From CAYZHM01 sp964478225 (GTDB lineage Bacteria; Pseudomonadota; Alphaproteobacteria; Micavibrionales; Micavibrionaceae): 64,000 nt of DNA. The stretch lies in NCBI GenBank assembly GCA_964478225.1, contig CAYZHM010000001.1, positions 593,141 to 657,140 of the forward strand, given 5' to 3'. Position 1 is the first letter of the stretch; every line of letters begins with the position of its first letter. Of the stretch, positions 24,404 to 33,043 are shown one piece after another. The notes beneath the pieces are model-generated. The model was not told the DNA's origin. It did not search any database and worked only from the letters and a program-made list of their open reading frames with translations. Both the position numbers and the translations under genes were made by a program.

Positions 24404-26926
24404 TTGAGTACGAATATTGTCATTGTTGAATCGCCGGCCAAGGCCAAGACGATCGAGAAATATCTCGGCGGGGATTATCAGGTACTGGCCTCGTACGGGC
24501 ATGTGCGTGATTTGGTGAACAAGGATGGCTCGGTGCTGCCTGATGAAAACTTCGCGATGAAGTGGGAATTGGGCGAGCGCGCGGGCAAAAATGTCAATGA
24601 CATCAAGAAGGCCGTGAAAAATGCCGATACTTTATATCTGGCGCCTGACCCCGACCGCGAAGGGGAAGCCATTGCCTGGCATGTGAAGGAAATTTTGGAA
24701 GAGGCAGGATTGTTGAAGGGCAAGACTGTCCGCCGCGTGACGTTTAATGAGATTACAAAATCGGCCGTGCAGAAGGCGTTTGAGCAATCGCGCGAATTGG
24801 ACAAGCCTTTGATTGAAGCCTATCTGGCGCGGCGCGCACTGGATTATCTGGTGGGTTTTAACATCTCCCCTGTTCTTTGGCGGAAATTGCCGGGTTCGCG
24901 GTCAGCGGGACGGGTACAGTCGGTGGCGCTGCGCCTGATTTGCGAGCGCGAAGCGGAGATCGAGAAATTCAATGCGCAGGAATATTGGAGCATTGTTGCA
25001 AGGCTAAAGACACCAGAGGGTGCCCCATTTACCGCGCGATTAACATACCTTGCCGGCAATAAGCTCGACAAACTTGATATCGGGTCCGAGGCGGATGCGA
25101 TGAAAGCCGTGCAGCGCATTCAGCAAAAAACTTTATCCGTTCAGAAAATCGAAAAGAAGCAAGTCCGGCGTAATCCTTATGCGCCTTTCATTACATCATC
25201 TTTGCAGATGGAAGCTTCACGCAAGTTAGGATTTGCAGCGTCGCATACGATGAGACTGGCGCAGCGTTTGTATGAGGCCGGGCATATTACTTATATGAGA
25301 ACGGACGGCACGACGCTGTCGGATGATGCGGTGGCACAGGCGCGCAGCGAGATTAAAAAGAATTACGGCGATAAGTATTTGCCCGATGCGCCGCGTCTTT
25401 ATAAGTCTAAAGCGAAGAACGCCCAGGAAGCGCACGAAGCGATCCGGCCAACGGATTTATCGAAGAGCCCTAATTTGATGAAATCTTTGGATGATGAGCA
25501 GTGGAAGCTTTACGATTTGATCTGGAAGCGGACGATGGCCTCGCAGATGGAAAATGCGGTGATGGACCAGATGAGCGTCGATATTTCGGACGGGACGGAC
25601 GACGTTGTTTTGCGGGCGAATGGATCGGTCGTGACGTTTGACGGGTTCTTGACGCTATATCAGGAACAAGATGAAGATCAAGAGGATGAAGAGAAGGAAG
25701 ACAGCGATCGCCGCCTGCCGCCGATGAATGAAGGTGATGCGACGAAGCTTGTGGGCGTTGATCCGAACCAGCATTTCACGCAGCCGCAGCCGCGATATTC
25801 CGAGGCGTCTTTGGTCAAAAAGATGGAAGAATTGGGAATCGGGCGTCCATCGACTTATGCGTCAATTTTGCAGGTTTTGCGTGACCGTAATTATGTGACG
25901 ATGGACCGCAAGCGGTTTATTCCGGAAGATCGCGGGCGATTGGTGACGACGTTCCTGGAGAAGTTTTTCACGCGTTATGTGGATTATGATTTTACTGCGA
26001 ACCTTGAGGAAGAACTGGACGCGATTGCGTCCGGGCATGTGCAATGGACGGAAGCGCTGCGGCAATTCTGGCTGGATTTTAAAACAGCAGTTGACGGGAC
26101 AAAAGACCTGACGATTACCGAAGTGATTGATTATCTGGATGCGGAGCTTGGCCCGCATTTCTTTGATCCAAAAGATTCGAAAGCTCGAACATGTAAGGCT
26201 TGTGGTACGGGGCGATTGGGGCTGAAGCTTGGAAAATTCGGGGCGTTTATCGGATGCTCGAATTATCCGGAATGTAAATTTACGCGGCCTTTGATTGTGG
26301 AAGAAGGACAATCCGCAGAAGAAGCGCAGCTGTCGAATGAGCCGAAGGAGCTGGGTGTTGATCCGCAGACCGGACGCACGGTGAGTTTAAGGCTGGGGCC
26401 GTATGGGCCGTATGTGCAGATCGATCCGCCGCCGGAGAACAAAGACGAATTGGTACAATACGAAAAGGATCTCGCGGCGTGGGAGATCAAGAAAAAAGAA
26501 AACAAGGCGGAAGGCAAAAAAGCGCCGCCGAAACCGAAAAAGCCGGCCAAGCCCAAGCCGAAGCGGCAGGGATTGCCGAAGGGTACCAATGTTGAAGATG
26601 TGACGCTGGAGAGTGCTTTGAGCTTGCTTGCCCTGCCCCGCGAGGTTGGGACACATCCGGAAACCGGCAAGATGATCGAGGCCGGAATCGGGCGCTTTGG
26701 ACCGTTTTTGAAGCATGATAATGTGTTTACGTCCCTGCCGAAGGATGACGATCTGATGACGATCGGGATGAACCGGGCGGTGGAAGTTCTGGCCGAGGGC
26801 GCGAAAAAGCGCGCGGCGCGGGAGGCGGCAAAAGCGGCTAAACCTGAAGAGAAGGCCGAGACGAAAAAGCCTGTGAAAAAGAAAGCTTCTAAAAAGAAGA
26901 AAACAACCAAAAAGAAAAGCGCATAG
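24404..26926 (+). CDS. topA: DNA topoisomerase I
   Basis: Type IA topoisomerase relaxing negative supercoils. 840 residues: Toprim domain (IVIVESPAKAKTIEKYLG, then APDPDREGEAIAWH), catalytic Tyr297 in HITYMRTDGT, a DNA gate region (GRPSTYASIL), one C-terminal four-cysteine zinc finger (CKAC...CSNYPEC) and further TopA C-terminal repeats. It ends in a lysine-rich tail. The start is TTG at 24404: GAGGA eight bases earlier is a good ribosome site, and no ATG fits the conserved N-terminus. The protein is normal in length for alphaproteobacteria. Confidence 0.96.
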   Translation: MSTNIVIVESPAKAKTIEKYLGGDYQVLASYGHVRDLVNKDGSVLPDENFAMKWELGERAGKNVNDIKKAVKNADTLYLAPDPDREGEAIAWHVKEILEEAGLLKGKTVRRVTFNEITKSAVQKAFEQSRELDKPLIEAYLARRALDYLVGFNISPVLWRKLPGSRSAGRVQSVALRLICEREAEIEKFNAQEYWSIVARLKTPEGAPFTARLTYLAGNKLDKLDIGSEADAMKAVQRIQQKTLSVQKIEKKQVRRNPYAPFITSSLQMEASRKLGFAASHTMRLAQRLYEAGHITYMRTDGTTLSDDAVAQARSEIKKNYGDKYLPDAPRLYKSKAKNAQEAHEAIRPTDLSKSPNLMKSLDDEQWKLYDLIWKRTMASQMENAVMDQMSVDISDGTDDVVLRANGSVVTFDGFLTLYQEQDEDQEDEEKEDSDRRLPPMNEGDATKLVGVDPNQHFTQPQPRYSEASLVKKMEELGIGRPSTYASILQVLRDRNYVTMDRKRFIPEDRGRLVTTFLEKFFTRYVDYDFTANLEEELDAIASGHVQWTEALRQFWLDFKTAVDGTKDLTITEVIDYLDAELGPHFFDPKDSKARTCKACGTGRLGLKLGKFGAFIGCSNYPECKFTRPLIVEEGQSAEEAQLSNEPKELGVDPQTGRTVSLRLGPYGPYVQIDPPPENKDELVQYEKDLAAWEIKKKENKAEGKKAPPKPKKPAKPKPKRQGLPKGTNVEDVTLESALSLLALPREVGTHPETGKMIEAGIGRFGPFLKHDNVFTSLPKDDDLMTIGMNRAVEVLAEGAKKRAAREAAKAAKPEEKAETKKPVKKKASKKKKTTKKKSA

Positions 26927-26929
26927 CGC

Positions 26930-29191
26930 ATGACCCCGAATGCCATCCTAGAATTTATCAAAAGTTCGCCGCATCCGGTGAACAAGCGCGAGATCGCTCA
27001 GGCTTTGCGTTTGAAGGGCGTTGAGCAACGTGTTGAGCTGAAGCAGTTTTTGAAACAGTTGGTGAAAGACGGCGCGATTTCCAAACTTAAAGGTGGCGCG
27101 TATAGCGCGCCGGACGGGTTGCCGGAGGTTTGCATTCTTGAGGTCAGCGCCATTGATGTTGATGGCGATGTGCTGGGCAAGCCTGTGGAATGGAATGTCG
27201 ATGTTCTTGGAGATCCGCCACGGATTGAGGTTACACCCGACAAGAAAGGACATCCAGCGTTGGCTGTGGGTGATCGTGCCCTCGTTAGATTGACGCTTGG
27301 CGAAGACAATACTTACGAAGCGAAAATTATCCGGCGCGTTGATTCAGAAAAAGGCCGCGTTTTGGGCATGGTGAAGAAAACGCGTAATGGTGCGTTTTTG
27401 CAGCCGGTTGATAAAAAGGCCCGTTATGATTTTGAGATTGCGCAGAATGATTTGGGTGGTGCGCAGGATGGCGATATTGTTCTTGGTGAAATTCAATCAG
27501 AGCGTGGATTAAAGCGAAAGAAAGTCAAGGTTGTTGAAGTTCTTGGCAGCCAGGATGATCCCAAAGCAATTTCACTGATCTCCCTTAGCGAGATGGGTTT
27601 GAATGAAAAATTCCCAGCCATGGTTGAGAAAGAGACCGAAGGGATGAAAGTGCCCGATCTTAAGGGGCGCGAGGATTTACGCGACATTCCTTTGGTGACG
27701 ATTGATGGTGCGGATGCGCGGGATTTTGATGATGCGGTGTGGGCAGAAAAGACAGACGAAGGATTTCATCTGATCGTTGCGATTGCCGACGTGGCTTATT
27801 ATGTGCGGCCGGGAACAGCTTTGGACAGGGAAGCACAGAAGCGTGGGAACTCGACTTATTTTCCTGATCGCGTGGTGCCGATGCTGCCCGAGGCGTTGTC
27901 CAATGATTTGTGTTCTTTGCGGCCCAAGGAAAACCGCGCGTGCATGGCGGTTCATCTTTACATTGATGAGGCCGGCGAATTGCAACGATATAAGTTTGTT
28001 CGCGGGATTATGCGTTCGGAAGCGCGACTGACTTATGAGCAAGTACAATTTGAAAAGGACGCGGGCAAAGGCGAGCATTTGGTTTTGCTTGAGCCGCTGT
28101 ATGAGGCCTATGCAGTTTTGGACAAAGCGAGGCTCAAACGAGGGGCGCTTGAGCTTGATTTGCCGGAGCGACAAATTCTCATCGATAAAGATGGCAATAT
28201 GACGGGCGTAAAGATGCGTGAGCGATATGACTCACACAAGCTGATCGAAGAATTTATGATTCTGGCGAACGTTGCAGCGGCCAAAGCGATTGAGGCCAAG
28301 CGGGATGCAAAACAGTTTCCTTGTGTTTACCGTGTGCATGATAGACCGTCACTGGAAAAATTAGAGAGTGTTCGTGAATTTGTTGAAGGATTTGGATTGT
28401 CGCTGCCGAAAGGACAAGTGACGCGGCCGGAGCAAATTAACATGGTTTTGAAGAAGGCGTCGGAGATGCCCTATTCCCATTTGATTTCGCAAGTGATTTT
28501 ACGCTCGCAAGCGCAGGCCGTTTATTCAGCCGAGAATGTCGGGCATTTCGGCTTGGCCTTACAGCGTTATGCGCATTTCACATCGCCGATCCGCCGGTAT
28601 GCGGATTTGTTGGTTCACCGTGCACTGATTAGCGGGTACGGCCTTGGTGAGGGCGGGTTGTCGGAAGAGGAATGCGCGCGCATTGATGAGATATGCCAGC
28701 ATATATCCGGCACAGAGCGGACGTCGATGGAGGCGGAACGCAATGCGATAGATCGTTTTACGGCAGCGTTTTTATCAGAAAAAATTGGCGCCCAGTTTCA
28801 GGGACGCATTTCAGGCGTTACACGGTTTGGATTGTTTGTCACTTTGAGTGAGAGCGGCGCGGATGGTTTGGCGCCCATTCGCTCGTTGCCTGAGGATTTT
28901 TATCATCACGATGAAAAGGCGCATGCTTTGATTGGGCAACGGACAGGACGCGTTTATAGATTGGGAGCGACTGTCAGTGTGAGGCTTTTGGAGGCTGATG
29001 GTTTAACGGGATCGACCATTCTTGAGATTACAGGAGAGAGTTTGCGCGGCGCAGATATCGTGGGGATGGAATTAAAGGTCAAGATACCGAAAGACCGCAG
29101 GAATGACCGCAGTCGCAAAGGCCATGAGTTTGATAAGAAGCGCGGGAAAAGAGGCGGGAAACCCCCTTCCGGAAAGCGTGGAAAACGTTAA
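26930..29191 (+). CDS. rnr: Ribonuclease R
   Basis: 3'-5' exoribonuclease degrading structured RNA. 753 residues: N-terminal winged-helix (ILEFIKSSPHPVNKREIAQAL), cold-shock-like domains, the RNB catalytic domain with DGADARDFDDAV, a C-terminal S1 domain (GAQFQGRISGVTRFGLFVTL) and a Lys/Arg/Gly-rich tail. ATG at 26930 follows the topA stop by three bases, without an evident ribosome site, suggesting coupled translation. The conserved topA-rnr-rpmG order is kept. Confidence 0.96.
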   Translation: MTPNAILEFIKSSPHPVNKREIAQALRLKGVEQRVELKQFLKQLVKDGAISKLKGGAYSAPDGLPEVCILEVSAIDVDGDVLGKPVEWNVDVLGDPPRIEVTPDKKGHPALAVGDRALVRLTLGEDNTYEAKIIRRVDSEKGRVLGMVKKTRNGAFLQPVDKKARYDFEIAQNDLGGAQDGDIVLGEIQSERGLKRKKVKVVEVLGSQDDPKAISLISLSEMGLNEKFPAMVEKETEGMKVPDLKGREDLRDIPLVTIDGADARDFDDAVWAEKTDEGFHLIVAIADVAYYVRPGTALDREAQKRGNSTYFPDRVVPMLPEALSNDLCSLRPKENRACMAVHLYIDEAGELQRYKFVRGIMRSEARLTYEQVQFEKDAGKGEHLVLLEPLYEAYAVLDKARLKRGALELDLPERQILIDKDGNMTGVKMRERYDSHKLIEEFMILANVAAAKAIEAKRDAKQFPCVYRVHDRPSLEKLESVREFVEGFGLSLPKGQVTRPEQINMVLKKASEMPYSHLISQVILRSQAQAVYSAENVGHFGLALQRYAHFTSPIRRYADLLVHRALISGYGLGEGGLSEEECARIDEICQHISGTERTSMEAERNAIDRFTAAFLSEKIGAQFQGRISGVTRFGLFVTLSESGADGLAPIRSLPEDFYHHDEKAHALIGQRTGRVYRLGATVSVRLLEADGLTGSTILEITGESLRGADIVGMELKVKIPKDRRNDRSRKGHEFDKKRGKRGGKPPSGKRGKR

Positions 29192-29215
29192 TTTTAGCGA
29201 ATTTTCAGCAAAACC

Positions 29216-29244
29216 TTGACATTCACGCCTAAAACCCGCATAAA
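29216..29244 (+). promoter_or_regulatory. Promoter for rpmG
   Basis: TTGACA at 29216-29221 and CATAAA at 29239-29244, separated by exactly 17 bases. It sits in the 83-base spacer between rnr and rpmG and gives L33 its own strong transcription start. Confidence 0.55.
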
Positions 29245-29274
29245 CACGTCACAGAATTTTAAAGGAGTTTAAAA

Positions 29275-29481
29275 ATGGCCAAAAAAGGCGGTGCACTCAA
29301 GGTGCGTTTGGAAAGTGAAGCGGGCACTGGATACCGTTATTACGCGAAGCGCAGCACGAAGGCGGAATACAAGCTTTCGTTGAAGAAATATGACCCATGG
29401 GCTGTGAACCCAGAAACGGGCAAAAAAGGCATGCATGTTGTCTTCGTTGAGAAGAAGATGCCTCCATCCAAGAAAAATTAA
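29275..29481 (+). CDS. rpmG: Ribosomal protein L33, elongated form
   Basis: Large-subunit ribosomal protein. 68 residues, versus about 55 in most bacteria. The core LESEAGTGYRYYAKRS and LKKYDPW...HVVFVEKK is clear and there are no zinc-binding cysteines, so it is the C-minus form. The extra length comes from an insert (VNPETGKKG) between the DP turn and the HVVF strand and from a short PPSKKN tail. AAAGGAG precedes the ATG by a normal distance. It has its own promoter and is followed by a terminator. Confidence 0.93.
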   Translation: MAKKGGALKVRLESEAGTGYRYYAKRSTKAEYKLSLKKYDPWAVNPETGKKGMHVVFVEKKMPPSKKN

Positions 29482-29502
29482 TTGTCTTTGATGATAGTTT
29501 TT

Positions 29503-29530
29503 TAAAAGGGAGCCGTTGGCTCCTTTTTTA
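29503..29530. terminator. Bidirectional intrinsic terminator between rpmG and pleD
   Basis: GGAGCC (29509-29514), GTT loop, GGCTCC (29518-29523), then six T's. A's before the stem mirror the T's after it, so it can terminate rpmG on the plus strand and pleD on the minus strand. It overlaps the last bases of pleD. Confidence 0.85.
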
Positions 29531-30958
29531 TTCGATTTTCTCGCGTTCGGCGCTTTTGAACTTATCAGGATCGAGGCGACCGATCTCTTCGAAGAACGTG
29601 CAGTTTCGGCCAGCCTCTTTCGCGGCGTAAAGTTGTGTGTCGGCGCGTTGCAGAGCTTGTTCGATTGTCGTGTTGGAATCGGGGCCAATAATAGCGCCGC
29701 CGACAGAAGTTGTGACACTGAGCTTGCCCCCTTCTACATTACAAGAAAAGGCAGAGCCGGCGATTGAAGAGCGCAGACGTTCGGCGACCATATAAGCAAG
29801 ATCAGGGGACACGTCAGGAAGGATGACGACAAATTCTTCCCCGCCCATCCTTGCGACAAGGTCGAAACTTCGCAGGCCATCTTTAAGGCGTATAGCAAAA
29901 ATCCGGAGGATTTCATCGCCGACAGCGTGGCCGAATGTATCGTTTACTTCTTTGAAGTGGTCGATATCGACCATAAGGACAGCAAGAGATTTGTTGTTTT
30001 GAGCGTTCTTGTCCAAAAGCTTTTGCAGGTGGACCTCAAGATAGCGGCGGTTATAAAGGCCGGTCAGGCTATCGGTTAACGCCATAGAGAGACTGACTTC
30101 GTATGTTGCGCGCAGACGTTCCTGGAAGCGTTTACGCCGAATTTGGGTACGGCAGCGCAGAAGCATTTCGTTTTTATCTATGGGCCGTAGAATGTAATCA
30201 TGCACGCCGATTTCAAGGCCGTGGGCGATGCGTTCCATCTCGTCGGTTTTGCCCATCATGAGGATGGGGATGTTCCGGGTTTTTTCACCGGATTTGAAAT
30301 GTGAACATAAACGAAGGCCGTCCTCGTTTTGCAAGCCAAGGCTGACGATGATGAGATCAAAGGCTTGCTGGCTTGCGGCTTCCATGCCCTCTACGCCGCT
30401 TGATACGCAAACGACTGTGTCGTGATCGCGGCTGAGGGCGTCGGATATTTTGCGTTGCTCGAAGTCCTTATCCTCAACAATGAGGATCCTGGCGTTTTCG
30501 GTTGGCTCGTTCATGACGTTGGCAGCAACGTCGACCATGCCGAGTTGGTTGGCTGTGTTTTCACGGACGCGCCATTCATCCATGGCCATTTTCAAACGCA
30601 CCAAAGAGCGCACACGCGCCATCAGCGAGGTATCATCTATGGGTTTGCTGAGAAAATCATCGGCGCCAACTTGAAGCCCGCGCACTTTATCATCCGTATC
30701 GGTTAAGGCGGTTACCATGACAACCGGGATGTGGGCCACGGTCGGATTTTCTTTAATTTTTTGACAGACTTCGAAACCGTCCATGCCGGGCATCATAACG
30801 TCAAGCAAGACTAGATCAGGGCTTTCTTTTTCAACTTTATCGAGGGCCTCGGGGCCACTGGTGGCGGTGAGGACGTCATAGTACTCGCCCGTTAACTTTG
30901 CCTCGAGCAGCTTTACGTTTGGCAATATATCGTCAACAACAAGAATACGTGCAGCCAT
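29528..30958 (-). CDS. pleD: PleD-type diguanylate cyclase response regulator
   Basis: 476-residue REC-REC-GGDEF protein making cyclic di-GMP and controlling cell-pole development. The first receiver carries the VVDD and LLDVMMP motifs. The second is degenerate (VEDKDFEQ, no canonical phospho-Asp context). The GGDEF domain has the active GGEEF at 372-376 and an RxxD inhibitory site (RSFD) just upstream, so product feedback is expected. It follows divK by 20 bases, as in Caulobacter, where the DivK and PleD genes are an operon. Confidence 0.95.
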   Translation of the reverse strand: MAARILVVDDILPNVKLLEAKLTGEYYDVLTATSGPEALDKVEKESPDLVLLDVMMPGMDGFEVCQKIKENPTVAHIPVVMVTALTDTDDKVRGLQVGADDFLSKPIDDTSLMARVRSLVRLKMAMDEWRVRENTANQLGMVDVAANVMNEPTENARILIVEDKDFEQRKISDALSRDHDTVVCVSSGVEGMEAASQQAFDLIIVSLGLQNEDGLRLCSHFKSGEKTRNIPILMMGKTDEMERIAHGLEIGVHDYILRPIDKNEMLLRCRTQIRRKRFQERLRATYEVSLSMALTDSLTGLYNRRYLEVHLQKLLDKNAQNNKSLAVLMVDIDHFKEVNDTFGHAVGDEILRIFAIRLKDGLRSFDLVARMGGEEFVVILPDVSPDLAYMVAERLRSSIAGSAFSCNVEGGKLSVTTSVGGAIIGPDSNTTIEQALQRADTQLYAAKEAGRNCTFFEEIGRLDPDKFKSAEREKIE

Positions 30959-30978
30959 TATAAATTATGCCTTTATTT

Positions 30979-31365
30979 CTACCCGTGGACGGGGGAGCTG
31001 TTGCCCAAATATTTTTGAATGACCTCAATGAAATGAGAAACTGTGATGGGCTTGGAGATATAATCCTCGCAACCGCCCTCACGGATTTTTTGTTCATCGC
31101 CCTTCATCGCAAACGCCGTAACGGCTATGACCGGGATGTGCTTTACCTCGTCATCCGCTTTAAGCATTTTTGTTACATCCAGCCCAGAAATTTCAGGAAG
31201 CTGGATATCCATCAGGATCAAATCTGGCTGGTTTTGTTTTGCAATGTCCATGACTTGAGAACCGTCGCGGGTTTCCAGCGTATTGATGCCATGCGCTTCA
31301 AGCAAGTCTTTGAAAAGCTTCATATTTAGCTCGTTGTCTTCAACAATTAGTACGGTTTTTGTCAT
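30979..31365 (-). CDS. divK: DivK cell-cycle response regulator
   Basis: Single receiver domain of 128 residues. Glu9/Asp10, phosphorylation site Asp53 (LMDIQLPEISGLDV), TAFAMKGDE and KPI match DivK, which in alphaproteobacteria shuttles between poles and controls DivJ/PleC/DivL and thereby CtrA. Located directly upstream of pleD on the same strand, the classic arrangement. The frame extends to 31392 but family members begin MTKTVLIVEDNELN. No strong ribosome site precedes either start. Confidence 0.93.
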   Translation of the reverse strand: MTKTVLIVEDNELNMKLFKDLLEAHGINTLETRDGSQVMDIAKQNQPDLILMDIQLPEISGLDVTKMLKADDEVKHIPVIAVTAFAMKGDEQKIREGGCEDYISKPITVSHFIEVIQKYLGNSSPVHG

Positions 31366-31398
31366 TTCAATATTATACCCTTTATTCCCCAAATTTGG

Positions 31399-32370
31399 TT
31401 AATTATCGTTATTAATTTCGCAACCACCTTCGATTTTTTCAAGGGCTACCAGACTTTGGCGCACTGTAAAGTCTTCATATTCCACGATCATATCGCTGAT
31501 GACGCTGTTGTCGTGAAATAGCATCTGCATCTCGTAGTCTGCAGAGGATGAAGGGTTATTCAGCGGGAAAAACGCAAGTCTGACGTCGTGGATCGGGGAT
31601 TTGAGCAGATCCTGGTCGATTTTTTCGACGTTGAGAACAGTTTTCGGCAGATTCATTGGCTTTTTGCTTAGAAACGCATTGATTTCGACCGGGCCTTCTT
31701 CGTCGCTACCATCGAAAATAGTGGCGGAGAAGAACCGTTTGCCTTCATCAATGGCTTTTTTCACTTCCAGGGAATGTTTCACGGGGAACATGCTTCCCTT
31801 GGGTAGATCAAAGACAAGGCCTTTGGGCAGAGAATAGAGGGCCTGGCCTGGTGTGCCGTTTGTTGTGGACGTGCTGGCTTTGGTGGCGGCGGGGACACTG
31901 CCCAGCGCATGGCCGCGGATTTCTTCGAAAACGTTGCCTTCGCGCTTTCTTTGCGAGGTGAAGTCGAGGCGTGAGCCGTCGAAGGTTTCAAAATTTGAAA
32001 AGTCACTGGAGACGCGCATGGCCGGGGTATCGGCATATTCGTAGACCAGATTGAAACGGTGGTTGGAAATCCAGCCGTCACAGGATGGGCGCCATTCGTA
32101 AAACATCTGGCCTGTGATGTTGATGATTTGGGAGCCGCTTTTGGTGCTGACCAGGCTTATGTCATAGAGGGCTTTGTGCGGTGCAAAGCCAGCGGTTATT
32201 GCCGGATCTTTGGAAGGGTCTACCGGGGCTCCGCTTGCGGGTTCGATTTGAGCCGGAGAGGTTGATGCCTGGTTCTTGGCGCCCATGTAAATGGCAAATG
32301 CAGCTGCGGCAAAGATACAGGCCGCGGCGGCGATTTTTAAAGTTTTGGCAATTGGCAGTGAAGAGGTCAT
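31399..32370 (-). CDS. eipB: EipB-like periplasmic envelope-integrity protein (DUF1849)
   Basis: 323 residues. N-terminal signal/anchor helix (about 10-30), then the DUF1849 domain starting APHKALYDISL and including GQMFYEWRPSCDGWISNHRFNL. Cys97 and Cys317, near the two ends, match the conserved disulfide pair of the EipB beta-spiral fold studied in Brucella. The role there is envelope integrity in the periplasm. It lies upstream of divK-pleD, same strand, 33 bases away. Symbol transferred by family; confidence in DUF1849 is higher than in equal function. Confidence 0.8.
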   Translation of the reverse strand: MTSSLPIAKTLKIAAAACIFAAAAFAIYMGAKNQASTSPAQIEPASGAPVDPSKDPAITAGFAPHKALYDISLVSTKSGSQIINITGQMFYEWRPSCDGWISNHRFNLVYEYADTPAMRVSSDFSNFETFDGSRLDFTSQRKREGNVFEEIRGHALGSVPAATKASTSTTNGTPGQALYSLPKGLVFDLPKGSMFPVKHSLEVKKAIDEGKRFFSATIFDGSDEEGPVEINAFLSKKPMNLPKTVLNVEKIDQDLLKSPIHDVRLAFFPLNNPSSSADYEMQMLFHDNSVISDMIVEYEDFTVRQSLVALEKIEGGCEINNDN

Positions 32371-32636
32371 GAATCGTCTTGTTTTATAAGGACTTTATCA
32401 TATCGCAAATACCGGAGAAAACAAAGCATGGGTTCGGTATTTTCAAAGGTTTTCAGGGACGAACCTTCAATATGGCAAAAATTACCGCCCTTCAGGCAGG
32501 GCAATTTATGCTGGGCTGCTTATTTTTTTGGCCTGAACTAATATAAACGTTTGTTTTTAAATGATATTTTTACAATCCGATTTGGCATGGGTTTCGCATT
32601 GTTATGGGTAAGAGTTAATACCAGGCGGAGAAAAAG

Positions 32637-32837
32637 ATGACCTATGAAATTTTACAATGGAAGACCGGGACGGCCCGACGTTTTTATGATCTGGTTGAGA
32701 AGGCCAATGAGAAATCTGCGCTGACGCAGCCGGATGGTTTTGAGCTTTCGCGTTCTGGCGCTTTTGTCGATGGACGCGTTGATATCCTTGATATTTTGGC
32801 ATACCGCAACGGATTAAATGGTGAGCGAAACGATTAA
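32637..32837 (+). CDS. Small protein of unknown function
   Basis: 66 residues, soluble, mixed charge, no motif I recognise. A good GGAG ribosome site stands 7 bases before the ATG at 32637, and a strong terminator follows at 32904-32953, so it looks like a self-contained monocistronic gene. A 266-base spacer precedes it. I see no confident promoter hexamers there, only a short GCCCT...AGGGC hairpin (near 32488-32505) and a T-run. Confidence 0.55.
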   Translation: MTYEILQWKTGTARRFYDLVEKANEKSALTQPDGFELSRSGAFVDGRVDILDILAYRNGLNGERND

Positions 32838-32903
32838 ATATCCATGAAATACCCAACGTCTGCCGCCCCTTCCCTAACCCAAACCCAATGGCAGACGATC
32901 CCC

Positions 32904-32953
32904 AAAGCCCGGCTCTTTTCCTCCCTTTTTGTGAATTGAGTCGGGCTTTTTTT
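32904..32953 (+). terminator. Intrinsic terminator with 12-bp stem
   Basis: AAAGCCCGGCTC (32904-32915) pairs with GAGTCGGGCTTT (32938-32949), with one G-U pair, and is followed by further T's to 32953. The loop is 22 bases. It ends transcription of the small gene at 32637. Confidence 0.8.
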
Positions 32954-32990
32954 CTCGTTGGAACACAAAATTTTCCAATAGGCTCAATGG

Positions 32991-33037
32991 TTTAGCATAG
33001 GCTAAATTTTGACATATCATCCAAGAATCATTATGAT
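32991..33037 (+). promoter_or_regulatory. Strong promoter placed for a leaderless transcript, with upstream inverted repeat
   Basis: TTGACA (33009-33014), 17 bases, TATGAT (33032-33037). The predicted transcript start is at or very near 33044, the A of the ATG. Just upstream is TTTAGC-ATAG-GCTAAA (32991-33006), an inverted repeat adjoining the -35 box and a possible operator. TAGGCT also recurs as a direct repeat in this stretch. Confidence 0.6.
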
Positions 33038-33043
33038 GCCTTT

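Noticed and set aside
32428..32541. 37-codon open frame with GGAG ten bases before its ATG, in the spacer before the 32637 gene
   Set aside because: Short, with no clear protein character. The spacing of the ribosome site is loose and the frame crosses a hairpin. Not enough to call a gene.
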